Assembly: GCA_000226015.1 (NCBI GenBank)
Contig: JH153403.1
Coordinates: forward strand, 81,696-105,750
DNA length: 24,055 nt
From: Mnemiopsis leidyi
Taxonomy: Eukaryota; Ctenophora; Tentaculata; Lobata; Bolinopsidae
Reading direction: 5' to 3'
Shown here: positions 9,301-17,837 of the stretch, one piece after another
Numbering within the stretch: the stretch's first letter is position 1
How the letters are laid out: each line of letters begins with the position of its first letter
Made by a program: the position numbers and the translations under genes
The notes under the pieces: generated by a model
What the model was told of the DNA's origin: nothing
Seen by the model: the letters and a program-made list of their open reading frames with translations, nothing else
Database searches by the model: none

Positions 9301-12300
9301 TAACACGAATTTTGTTGAGCAGTATAGCAAATCACACATGATCATGGCATATGTAACCATATTTTTGACACTTGAAGAGCATTTTCATTATCTCCAGACC
9401 ATTGAGAGGTGCGAGAACAAATCTCCTCCTAATGAGGATAAAAGATCTCGAGACAATTTGTCCAGAAGCTTCACAGGGCAGGAAAATCGAAGTAACTCGC
9501 CCTCTTATCTGTCTTCAAACTCTGTTGAGGTGAAGATGACTAAAAACTTTTTGCATGCTTAACCATTCTTTTATTCAATTGCCCAGGTATCCTGAAACAG
9601 AGGTGACCGTATTTTTGAATTTCATGGGATGTACGTAAGTAAGGGTCATGAAGTCAATTGGAGGACGAAGGTTGGAAAACATTTTCAACCTTTTGAAATT
9701 CAAGAACTTGGGAGCTGATGAAATCAAATTTTTAATAAATTCACATTACTTAGTGTGTATTTAAATAGTTGACTTTCATCAGAAGCCTCATCTCAATATG
9801 ACGACTTATACTTATAGCTTCTGCTCCCGAGTAGAATAGATGAAATGCATTAACACTTAATCAAAGCAGTTGCTAAATTTTGATCATGGAGCATATATTA
9901 CTTTGTTAAGACCAGCATAGCAGAAATGATTTTTTCGTAAATGTTTTGAAATGAATCGGCCCACTTTCATTAAACAACAAATTGAACACATTGGTTCCCA
10001 AACGTAAGTAGTTTTATGTGGTGTTAGGAACAACGAAAGCGTTTTCATTTCCTTGGCTTTTGAATACTTTGATTTGTTTTTCTTTAATCTGATTTCACAT
10101 GATGCCTCGATATTGTTTGCAATTAAGTGAAACTAACTGACTGACCTAATCAGAAAACTTAGAGCTGGCCTTCACCAGTTCCATGTGCTGAAATGATGGC
10201 GATAAATAAGATCTCTACAGTATGGAGTGTAAAGGTAAGCCTTCAGCTTAGTCGCCTGATCGAGGTAATCTAAGTCAGAAGCCGTTTGATGTTGTCGAGA
10301 CCTTTTCCACTGGGTAACTAGGATTTTTATCACATATTTTTATTTCTATAGAGCTTGCCCTTTTTATTCAATTTCTCGTTACAGTTAGCGTTATCAATGT
10401 TAAATGTTGTTCAACATGTCGCTTTTAAGATAACAATTCTGTTGAAAGAGTTGACAATTGATAAATTGGATGCTTTGATGTGAATAACCAGTATTCAATC
10501 ACCATTCATAATCATATAACCATATGATACATATATGAATTCGTCGTTTTATTTAAACATAATATGGCGATATATTGATTCTTCCGTTCTCGTTTTCATC
10601 AAAGCATTATCGGCTAAACACCTTAAGGTGTATCCTTATTTCAGTCAGTTTCGAGCAACCTTATTCTTCTAATCAAATCCCAGCTTATCCCTCAACCTGA
10701 AAGCATAAGAAAACGGCTTACATGAAAAGACAACCACACAGTTACCCATAACTTTGTATTAAGTGTTTTAGATGGTTATGCAGCGTTTCAGCAAATGTTT
10801 GTTGAATGTTTATAAATCCAATATTCGACCTTATCCTTCGTTTTATTAAGCTGATTGAATGTTTTTCATCTTCTTCTTTTAAATCTTGTCGCTGTTTTTG
10901 GCTCAAGCTTGAACAAATATTTGTGGCAAAAACAATTATTAGATCGCTTTTTTCTTTTGGCAGTTGCAGTGTCTCAGTGTATTTTTCGTCAGTCATAAGT
11001 AATAACGTCTTAAAATTGCATTTGCGGCAAGTGGAACATTTGGCTAATTTTCTTACTTTGTGTAATGTCTTAAACAGAGTTTTGAATTTCAATGGGACAA
11101 AGCTGAACAGTTGCAAGATGTACGTTTGAGAATTGGACATGATTTTTTTGAAATTGATTTTGGGGTTTGTTAATAAGCTTAAGTTGTCCTAACACCCCAT
11201 AGAACTAACCTCGTTAGGAAAATGTTTCAATTTGTTCTTTTACTTATTTTTATAGTGCCTACTCCATTTTTGGCTGTGCAACTAGTACTTTATGATAGTC
11301 TTTAACTTAGGTCATTAACTTTGGCTGAGTTATGATGGTTACTTTAAATTTTTGCTCTAAGACCATGATCAGTTTTGTCTACTGTTTCAATAAGCTGGTC
11401 AAAGGCAGTCCATTGGCGAATGCTATAGGCATTTTTTACCTCGATGAGTGTCAAATTTCCCATGTACCACATAAAGCTGAATAAAATATCGTATGGAACA
11501 ATTGTGTCCATTTTTACGTTACAATGGAGTGAAAAAATGCCTAAAGTTGAGCTTCAATGGACTACCAGGTTCCATGAACATAAATTAACATTTCTTTTTT
11601 AAGGATTTTCTTCACTTCACATCGACAATCAATGAAGCTGCGAGACATTCTTCTAATCTTCATTCCTCTCCAAAACTAAAAAGGAAGCGTACAACATCTC
11701 CAAATCAATATGGTGATTACTTCAATGTGTATTATGGATGAATCAATCATGAAGAAAAATTGATAGGGCCGATTAAGCTTAAAGTTCTCAAATTATGGAT
11801 AACTACCTTATGATGCAATTTGTAAATGCCACATTCTTGTTTTTAACTAGACTTTTCGTCGCATGCCAATTCAACTTCTAACAAACGTATTTCAGATCAC
11901 GAAAAAGAAACACCCATTCTGAGATACAGAAATCCCCAACAAGCATGGTTTAAAACCATTACTCCTCCGAGACTATGCCCACGAAACTTCTCTACGAACA
12001 ACAGAGCCCGTCTTCCCAGCACATACCGTCCCCAAGGCAAAGCTAAGTTTGGAACAGTCCTGATGAATCCATACAACAGAAGTCGGCTAATGTCGCAATT
12101 CGGTCGCGGTAGATTGAGTGGACAATGTAAGGGAAGAACAAAAGATAACCAAGAATGCAGAGGGTCACATGAAAGCAGTGGTTCACAAGAGCAATATGAT
12201 AGCAATGGTTCACAAGAACAATATGACAGCAATGGTTCACAAGAGCAATATGACAGCAATGGTTCACAAGAGCAATATGACAGCAATGGTTCACAAGAGC

Positions 12301-13453
12301 AATATGGAAACAACGGCACAAAAGAGCGGTATGAAAACAGTAGATCACAAGACAAACAGCACGATAGCAGTAGAGCCCAGGAGCAATACGAAAACAGGGT
12401 GACCCATGCCGATGCGGCAACCTCGACATCAGAAAAAGTAGCTCCTCAGACACAAGCAGCTAATTCCACCAACAACAATAGAGGTAATTTAAGAGTTTCT
12501 AATAGTTTATACCCACATTGTATTTCAAAAATTGACTCAAATATGTGGCAGATTTCTCTTTTTTACGTATTTGTTGCATTGTTATTTGTATAACCACTTT
12601 TTCTTCGCAGGCAAAATTCACAATAAATAACACTTACATTATTCAGTATCACCTCAAAACCAAAGTGGAGATTCTGGAGCTGATGACTCGGGCTATGGCA
12701 CTTCAGAGAGACAAGATGTAAGTTTCGATCTGCAAATGTGCAGCTAGTATTATAGCATTATTTAAACAGATGGCTTCGAAAACACGATAATATATGTATA
12801 AAATGTTGCACTATTTAATTTAAAGTCAATGATTATCCTAGATATATCGCACAATCAAGGGTTGTGAAAATATCATAAAATTGTGTCACTATCTTATGTA
12901 ACTTTCAACATAAACTCATGTAACTGATCCCACAGAATTCGGGATACCAGCATGATGCCTGGCAAAAAGACGGGATTGAAAAGCGAGAAGATGGTACGTC
13001 ATACGGGAACGAGAACACCGATCAAACGGGCTCAGCAGACAATAAGAAACGATTGGCTGAATTTATCGAAGAGCAACAAAGCCAGCAAGGTACGTTTAGC
13101 TTAAGATCCGAATTGAAGTAGGTCCTTAAATATGCAGTTCAAGACCTTTTACAAGCAAGCAAAAATGCATTCAAACATAGTCTTGTTTGATACCTTCTTG
13201 TAACTACAAAAAGTTTCTTATGACTAAAACGTAAAACGTTTTTGCTCAATATTGCAATGAGTCCCACTAGAACGTTTTATCTAAATGGATGTTTCACAAT
13301 AATTAACGCCCAGGAAAAAAGAGAAAGAGTCAAAAGTTCGACTCCGAGAGTAACGAAAGTAGCTCCTCCTGCCAGCCTATCTCCTCTAGTGATGAAGGGA
13401 GACCTTCTTCCCAATCTATGGTATCAAGAGAATCTGACGAAGCTCTTTCATGA
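6040..13453 (+). CDS. Single C2H2 zinc-finger protein, 11 coding exons, 632 aa
   Basis: Joined exons: 6021-6309 (coding from 6040), 6537-6671, 6931-7026, 8008-8124, 8686-8772, 9398-9529, 11604-11712, 11896-12483, 12647-12717, 12936-13089, 13314-13453. All introns are GT-AG and all phases agree, giving one frame to the TGA at 13451. Residues 1-90 are rich in Pro, Tyr and His. The finger is C139-x2-C142-x12-H155-x3-H159, followed by YW at 162-163 and HERVLCIQTALIL at 172-184. From memory the 'WEH-x-x-YW ... H-x-x-V-L ... A-x-I-L' arrangement matches a single-finger protein family seen in fungi and some holozoans. The tail is Ser/Gln/Asn-rich with a nine-residue repeat (411-483) and basic clusters KLKRKR (303-308) and KKRK (588-591) that could direct it to the nucleus. 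Likely a nuclear nucleic-acid-binding protein; its target is unknown. A further upstream exon is possible because the frame is open to 6001 and a good acceptor precedes 6021. Confidence 0.75.
6537..6671 (+). CDS. Zinc-finger gene, exon 2
   Basis: Acceptor CAATCTCTTAG, donor CAG|GTACAT, 45 codons, phase 0 at both ends. It contains TLQDVVEFLRLC, an amphipathic helix-like stretch just before the finger. The open frame runs on past the donor, but that part (TAFFKVNKPLR) does not connect to the finger exon. Confidence 0.8.
6931..7026 (+). CDS. Zinc-finger gene, exon 3 (C2H2 finger)
   Basis: Acceptor TTTATTTTTCAG, donor CAA|GTAAGC, 32 codons in phase 0. It holds the entire finger: CPVCC, the hydrophobic Y at the usual place after the second Cys, and L two residues before the spaced His pair KHLWEHT. 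The sequence ends YWSQFQ. This is the strongest protein-domain call of the gene. Confidence 0.88.
7027..7983 (+). other. Intron 3, no internal feature
   Basis: About 0.96-0.98 kb depending on the acceptor. It includes a perfect CRE-type octamer TGACGTCA at 7638-7645, which may be chance. The minus-strand open frame at 7194-7379 has no coding character. Confidence 0.6.
7984..8124 (+). CDS. Zinc-finger gene, exon 4 (two acceptors, two open frames)
   Basis: The acceptor ends either at 7983 (GCATATCAG) or at 8007 (TGTCCTCAG); both keep phase 0, so the choice adds or omits eight residues (EILIQCPQ). The chosen frame reads GMKNHERVLCIQTALIL and matches what I recall follows the finger in related proteins. 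A second frame, starting MSSGDEESRTSALYTD, is also open throughout. The donor is CCA|GTAAGC. The 8008 start is used in the main model because it places the H-x-x-V-L motif closest to the finger. Confidence 0.7.
8125..8685 (+). other. Intron 4, no internal feature
   Basis: About 550-560 bp with stops in all frames and no repeat or RNA gene seen. The acceptor end contains two usable AG sites, at 8673-8674 and 8684-8685. Confidence 0.6.
8686..8772 (+). CDS. Zinc-finger gene, exon 5
   Basis: Acceptor ACATCTCAG, donor TTG|GTGAGT, 29 codons in phase 0: begins SEVSMPQDSDYIHEK and ends PGTQYRL. An earlier acceptor (CATTAACAG, ending at 8674) would add 11 bases and join the same frame only to the alternative frame of exon 4. 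The protein segment is polar and probably disordered. Confidence 0.7.
8773..9397 (+). other. Intron 5, no internal feature
   Basis: 625 bp, nothing recognised. The open frame starting at 9338 is the 3' end of this intron read into exon 6. Confidence 0.6.
9398..9529 (+). CDS. Zinc-finger gene, exon 6
   Basis: Acceptor TTATCTCCAG, donor GAG|GTGAAG, 44 codons in phase 0: starts TIERCENKSPPNEDKRSRD and ends SYLSSNSVE. Highly polar, Ser- and Asn-rich. Confidence 0.75.
9530..11603 (+). other. Intron 6 (2.07 kb)
   Basis: The longest intron of the gene. It contains an antisense open frame (10742-11140, listed separately) and a perfect 14-bp palindrome ACACCTTAAGGTGT at 10618-10631. Nothing else was recognised. 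Confidence 0.6.
10742..11140 (-). CDS. Antisense ORF inside intron 6, unrecognised
   Basis: 132 codons from ATG with about 16 more open codons upstream. Composition is protein-like: Lys/Glu-rich, with the cluster CSTCRKC near residues 36-42, a polar stretch QKQRQDLKEEDEKH near 81-94, and a C-terminus ending HLKHLIQSYG. No promoter, intron or poly(A) context is visible. It could be a nested gene, one exon of one, or a remnant of a transposon protein. The opposing + strand frame (10806-11129) is its mirror and looks like Phe/Ser-rich noise. I do not recognise a family. Confidence 0.3.
   Translation of the reverse strand: MSNSQTYILQLFSFVPLKFKTLFKTLHKVRKLAKCSTCRKCNFKTLLLMTDEKYTETLQLPKEKSDLIIVFATNICSSLSQKQRQDLKEEDEKHSISLIKRRIRSNIGFINIQQTFAETLHNHLKHLIQSYG
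11604..11712 (+). CDS. Zinc-finger gene, exon 7
   Basis: Acceptor TTTCTTTTTTAAG; 36 codons plus one base, phase 1 at the donor TATG|GTGATT. It encodes DFLHFTSTINEAARHSS and then the basic cluster KLKRKRTTSP, a candidate nuclear localisation signal. The donor is weak (GTGATT). If it is not used, the frame reads nine more codons to a TGA at 11739-11741, giving a shortened protein. Confidence 0.72.
11896..12483 (+). CDS. Zinc-finger gene, exon 8 (repeat-bearing)
   Basis: Acceptor CGTATTTCAG, donor AGAG|GTAATT, 588 nt. Two bases complete an Asp codon with exon 7. The first 90 residues are basic and Pro/Arg-rich (YRNPQQAWF, PRLCPRNFSTNNRARLP, FGRGRLSG). Then come eight units of a nine-residue repeat, and then a Thr/Ala/Asn-rich end. 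Because the DNA unit is 27 bp, other frames on both strands stay open too (minus 11897-12355 and 12043-12453, plus 12118-12402); those are shadows. Confidence 0.8.
12180..12398 (+). repeat. 27-bp coding minisatellite (nine-residue repeat)
   Basis: Consensus GGTTCACAAGAGCAATATG then ACAGCAAT, coding GSQEQYDSN. Units start at 12180, 12207, 12234, 12261, 12288, 12315, 12342 (30 bp) and 12372. The first five are nearly identical and the last three diverged, as expected for recent expansion from the upstream side. The Gln/Asn/Tyr/Ser/Gly content is prion-like low complexity. Confidence 0.95.
12647..12717 (+). CDS. Zinc-finger gene, exon 9
   Basis: Acceptor ACATTATTCAG, donor GAT|GTAAGT, 71 nt. 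Two bases finish a Val codon from exon 8, then SPQNQSGDSGADDSGYGT and SERQD. Acidic and Ser/Gly-rich. Confidence 0.78.
12936..13089 (+). CDS. Zinc-finger gene, exon 10
   Basis: Acceptor GATCCCACAG, donor CAAG|GTACGT, 154 nt, starts in phase 0 with NSGYQHDAW and ends KKRLAEFIEEQQSQQ, a charged helix-like stretch. An internal GTACGT (12991) is an unused donor-like site. Confidence 0.78.
13314..13453 (+). CDS. Zinc-finger gene, last coding exon
   Basis: Acceptor ATTAACGCCCAG; two bases complete a Gly codon, then the basic cluster KKRKSQK, a Ser/Glu-rich run (DSESNESSSS) and a stop TGA at 13451-13453. The open frame 13242-13547 over this exon is in another frame and ignores the splice site. Confidence 0.78.
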
Positions 13454-13840
13454 AATATTTCGAATTGATTGTGAGTTGGAAGCCAACCACCTGACTTTTA
13501 ATTGGGGACGTTTTGATAGGACTTTGCCAGACATACAACTGCTTTAAAAGCGTTGCATTTGTACGCAAGAATGTTGATTCATTCAGACGCAAGGCAATGA
13601 ACAAATCAGCAGATTTAAAACTGATGATCAATATTGAACCCTAGTTCAAATTTTAAAAAAGCAGTTAAGCTATATTGAGAATGTTTATATAAAGGTTTTT
13701 GTATAATTGTAAAGAAAGTTAATATCTATTATTTGTGAATTTAAAATCCGTGAGAAAAGGCTTGGTAGTTTTAAATTAATTTTATTTTCGTAATATATAG
13801 TAGATTGGTATGATATGTGCATTTTAAATTTAATAAACCC
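13454..13840 (+). other. Probable 3' untranslated region of the zinc-finger gene
   Basis: AT-rich sequence after the stop. The first AATAAA is at 13832-13837 and another at 13878-13883, either of which could direct polyadenylation. No open frame of coding character. Confidence 0.5.
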
Positions 13841-13883
13841 TTTGGAGCCCTTTTATTAGCATTATGACGAATAATTAAATAAA

Positions 13884-15263
13884 TTAACATCCGTGATGAT
13901 ATATTTGCGAGTTGCACAATTTTCAGTTTCACTGTTGCAATGCCCACAATTGGGCCCACTGGACCCACAATCAAACGAATGAAAAAGAAATTTTTGTTGA
14001 AAGTTCGCATCTACGAGTGTTGAATGTTAAATATGTCCACTTTAACATGAGTGTCGCTGCCCCCCTGTTAGGCTGATGTGTTTAATTGGTAAGGTAGTCT
14101 TAAAAAATAAAGGAATGTAAAATTTAATTTGGATGTAGATGTAATGTTCTTATAACCACATTGATTTTTATTAGCGAAAATACTGCGACGTTCACGTGAT
14201 CTTAATAAGAATATCTTGATTTTACCAGTGTGTGTGAGAATTGTTTATATCTTTACTTAAATGGTTTTTACTTTATAAACAATTTCTTCCATCTTTTTGG
14301 AAGTAATAAGGTTTTTATCCAATAAAATATTTTCACTAGCACAAAAATTATAAATTATCATAACCTTAAGTTATGTATAAAAATGCGAATAATCGGTGTC
14401 TATAGGTACTTCTTGACTACGTTGTGAGATTTCAAATTTTCATTAAAACTTGAAACTCTTAAGATGAAATGATTTAAAAGTCCGAATTTATGCTTTGATC
14501 TACGATTGCAAAATCTCACAAGACTTACAGTGACCCTTTTTGGGCAATATTTATCAAAATATTCATATCAATACTATAAAGCCTAAATTTTTATTTTTCT
14601 CAACTGCACCTTAATAAATCCATCTTGGTGTTGAGTGTGGACTATCTTATACATCTTAATTTCTCTTCCAAAATCTGATGAAGATTAATTCGAGGCGAGC
14701 AACTTTGAAAGTTTTAATAATGAATATTTATTATTACAGTAAAAACAGAGTGACAGATTTTTTATACGTTTTATATGTCTATAATGGACTTATTTTTCAA
14801 TGATATCTTGCATGGTTTTCCATTGCTAACGTGATTTGAACATTATTTTCCACAAATAACCCGAATGTTTTATTAGTTGTTTCAAAACTCAAAATGCCAG
14901 ATATAATTGACAGGGTCTAAGGAAATTATCATATCAATTATATCAGTTGAGACTTAAACACCAGGAATTGAACACATTGCACTTCAGACAGGCCTGTCAA
15001 AACGATGCGTATTATAGCCTTCCATTTACATGATTTCCTGTAAGAAAACAATTAAACGAATCCATCTAGCTCTTAAGCTGAAACTCTCTCCTGTGTGTTA
15101 AACGGCACGCTCATTCCAGAATAATATGTGTTGTTACAGTTCGGACAGATCCATATCAAGATTTATATCATGTCCTCTAGTTCCATTATTTTTTTAGTTC
15201 CATTTTTTATTTTCTCAGTTTCTAGGTGCTATAACGTTGATATTGATGGGTGCACCGTGCAGC
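13884..15263. other. Intergenic, no gene seen
   Basis: AT-rich, stops in all frames, no tandem or inverted repeat of note recognised. The minus-strand open frame 13771-14010 is hydrophobic, without coding bias or context. Confidence 0.5.
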
Positions 15264-15338
15264 GAAGACGTGTGACTTGTTTGGTTTTAGTTCGATTATC
15301 TGATAATCGAACAAAAACCCAACAAGTCACACGTCTTC
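15264..15338. repeat. 75-bp near-perfect hairpin
   Basis: Left arm GAAGACGTGTGACTTGTT and so on to GATTATC (37 bp), one central T, right arm the reverse complement with only two mismatches. Essentially no loop. A microRNA precursor would need a loop of several bases, so a fold-back duplication or transposon-end remnant is more likely. The 72-codon open frame covering it (15128-15346) is not considered a gene. Confidence 0.95.
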
Positions 15339-16550
15339 ATGGATAATCATTATCAGAATGGATTGATGGATTTTTTGAGAGGTAAAACACAGCTCTCATC
15401 GCACACACACACGAATACACCAACGCCACGTAGATGTTACAAATGGCATTCTAGATTGTTACACTGTCCAGCAGATCGGTTGTTGCACTCTATTTAGCAT
15501 AATTCAGGTCATTTACAGCCAAAAATACTTACAGTCAATTATGCAAGTCAGGCGCTCTGCATGTGGCTTAACTCTCTTCGGCCATACTTAAACTAGAGTC
15601 GTATCTAGCGTATCTACAAGTTGCTTCATTTATTCTGATTTCCGTACTTGTTTTCTAGATGCAATATTTTAAGATGAAAATTGTCAGCCGGATTCAAGCG
15701 CTGACTCGTCAGACATGGTCATCCGATCAACTATTATTTCTACATTTTGTACAAGGAAAAGAATGACGACCTTGTGCAGTGTGCGCCTGTTATTAGTGTG
15801 GGTCGAGAAGTTTATCTCGTAGTTTTTATTTTTCATGGTGAAAATTTAAGCGTAGTACACTAACTTCTTACATTCATCGTACCAAAATCATTTCGTTACC
15901 GTTGTAGTAAACTAATTGATCTCAACTAACCAGAATCTGAGTAATTAGATACACTGATATGATGTTTTATTTAAGTTGGCGGGTTAATTTTCTCAGTGCA
16001 TCAAATAGTTATGTCGCTGGAGTCTTTTAAGTGTGTCACACTTATGTCGCTTTTCTACTTAGTGAGCTACAGTTAGATAGTCAATGTTATGTCGTCATCG
16101 GTCGGCCTTTTGTGCAGCCAAATTCGGTAAAGTTAGGAAAACACTTTTTCGTCCGGGAGAAAGACACGGCGGATCAGTCAGATTAGAAACTTAGATTGAA
16201 AATGTCAAATTAACCCCCACCAACTACAAAAATTAAAACGGCGCGAGAAATGATTCGACACTTTAAAATTCTAAATTAACAGCTGCCAATTACAAAAAGA
16301 CAAAGGATATGCATTTTTAGTTAGTTTTTGATTTGCATCGAAAGATACCATTTCTCAAGAAGTAATCATCATAAAATAGCCAACGCCCCAGTGAGCTTAC
16401 GCAAAATTATATTTCCTTCCCTAGAAAACTTACCCTCAATTTCCTAACTTTAACACCCACTACCCTAGTATTACCTGTAGTAACAGCTAATGTCCCCCTA
16501 ACGACCGGCCCCGGGCGGGTACTCTATGCCATTATAGCATTAACCCGGCC
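15339..16550. other. Intergenic, no gene seen
   Basis: No exon-like open frame recognised. A small GC-rich patch at 16500-16550 contains GGCCCCGGGCGGGT (with a GC-box GGGCGG at 16514), unusual for this AT-rich region, but no coding start follows it. Confidence 0.45.
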
Positions 16551-16551
16551 A

Positions 16552-16592
16552 GCACACGCACACACACGCACACACACACATACATACACACA
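16552..16592 (+). repeat. CA-rich microsatellite
   Basis: About 40 bp of CA dinucleotides with interspersed CG and TA steps. Confidence 0.95.
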
Positions 16593-17600
16593 TGCTCATT
16601 CTCTACACAAGCTTTTCGTTAAGATACCCGCTGTAAAACTAAGTTGTATTAAGGCGCGTATAATATGATACTTAAACCAACGGTTATGCGCCTTGCTAAT
16701 TATGTACAAGCACACGGCCACTCGATTATATATTTTCCCTTGATCTTTAGTTGGAATATTATAGAGGCTCTCACCCTGGGGAGGTGACGTGCTTGGTGTG
16801 TATTTAGATCTAACAGTGCAGATGTTTCCCGGTTTATAACATTTCAAATAAATAAGATCATCCAGGCCAAGCCTGGCTTTCCTTGATTGTTTGACGTCGT
16901 TAAGTGGATCATTACATCAAACTATATGTTGATTTTACTACATCGTAAAAGATTACAAGATACACAAATCCGTAATGACCAACTTGCCTTGTTCGTAATT
17001 CAAGAATTTTGTCTTCTGTTAGTGTCTGTGCCAAGACAATTTTCAACATTGCTAACTTTAAACTTAGCACGAGGCCTGGTATTTACATTCGTCTCACTGC
17101 CAGCTAATGCTCGGAGTTAGGATTCAAGGACAAACTTTTATCCAGGTAGAAGATCCATTGTTTGGTCCAGATAGTTCCTGGTGCATATACTTGCTGAGCA
17201 ACTAAGGACTCATCATTTGCATGATAAGGGGCTGGTCGGTACGTGTTGAACACAGCGAAGGATGAGGACTTAGATCACTCTTTTCCAGATTGTAATGTTC
17301 GCCTTATACTAGTGCTTTGCTGAAAAAGCGTTTTGGAACTCTTATTGTAAACGTTTACTTTTTTACTGCAGTTGTCAAGTGGCTCTGTAGCATTGAGGTA
17401 TTTTTGTTAGGTAAATCGTGTTAGTTTTTATAAACTTTTACAATTTAATTACCTAATTCATATAGCAAATTGACAGATGATTTATGTTGCATAATCATTA
17501 TATACAATCATTATACGAATTACGATGTCGATATACTCGGTAATCCGTAATGTCTCTCTAATTCTCTATCTAAATGAGAGTACGCATGTACACTGTACAT
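16593..17600. other. Intergenic, no gene seen
   Basis: Two incidental open frames occur (minus 16596-16847, plus 16887-17120); neither has recognisable motifs or splice context. Around 17587 there are overlapping TGTACA palindromes. Confidence 0.45.
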
Positions 17601-17639
17601 TGTACAGTCTTATTCTTTAGTATTCTTTAGTATTCATAA

Positions 17640-17837
17640 TTCAACTCATAAAAGTAGTTACTTTCTGATATGATATTAAGGCATATTATTGATATGTTAT
17701 TCCTTAGTATTCAACTCATAAAAGTAGTTACTTTCTGATATGATATTAAGGCATATTATTGATATGTTATTCATTAGTATTTAACTTTAGAAAGTAGTTT
17801 ACTTGGTGATATTAAGGCATATTATTGATATGTTCAT
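17640..17837 (+). repeat. 70-bp tandem repeat, about 2.8 copies
   Basis: Units start at 17641, 17711 and 17781. The first two are almost identical (TCAACTCATAAAAGTAGTTA onward); the third is diverged and a few bases shorter. The common tail is AAGGCATATTATTGATATGT. Just before, TATTCTTTAG recurs at about 17611-17630. Confidence 0.95.

Noticed and set aside
10806-11129. 107-codon plus-strand frame in intron 6
   Set aside because: Mirror of the more protein-like antisense frame; Phe/Ser/Leu-rich, typical of a reverse reading.
11897-12453. Two long minus-strand frames and a second plus-strand frame across the nine-residue repeat
   Set aside because: They are open only because the repeat unit is a multiple of three with no stop in those frames; the exon frame has splice sites and continuity with other exons.
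13242-13547. 101-codon frame overlapping the last zinc-finger exon
   Set aside because: Different frame from the spliced reading, spans intron sequence and has no recognisable features.
15264-15338. MicroRNA precursor
   Set aside because: The loop is a single base and the arms are too perfectly paired over 37 bp; a fold-back or transposon remnant fits better.
16887-17120. 77-codon frame considered as a retroelement fragment
   Set aside because: No integrase, reverse-transcriptase or protease motif could be recognised.
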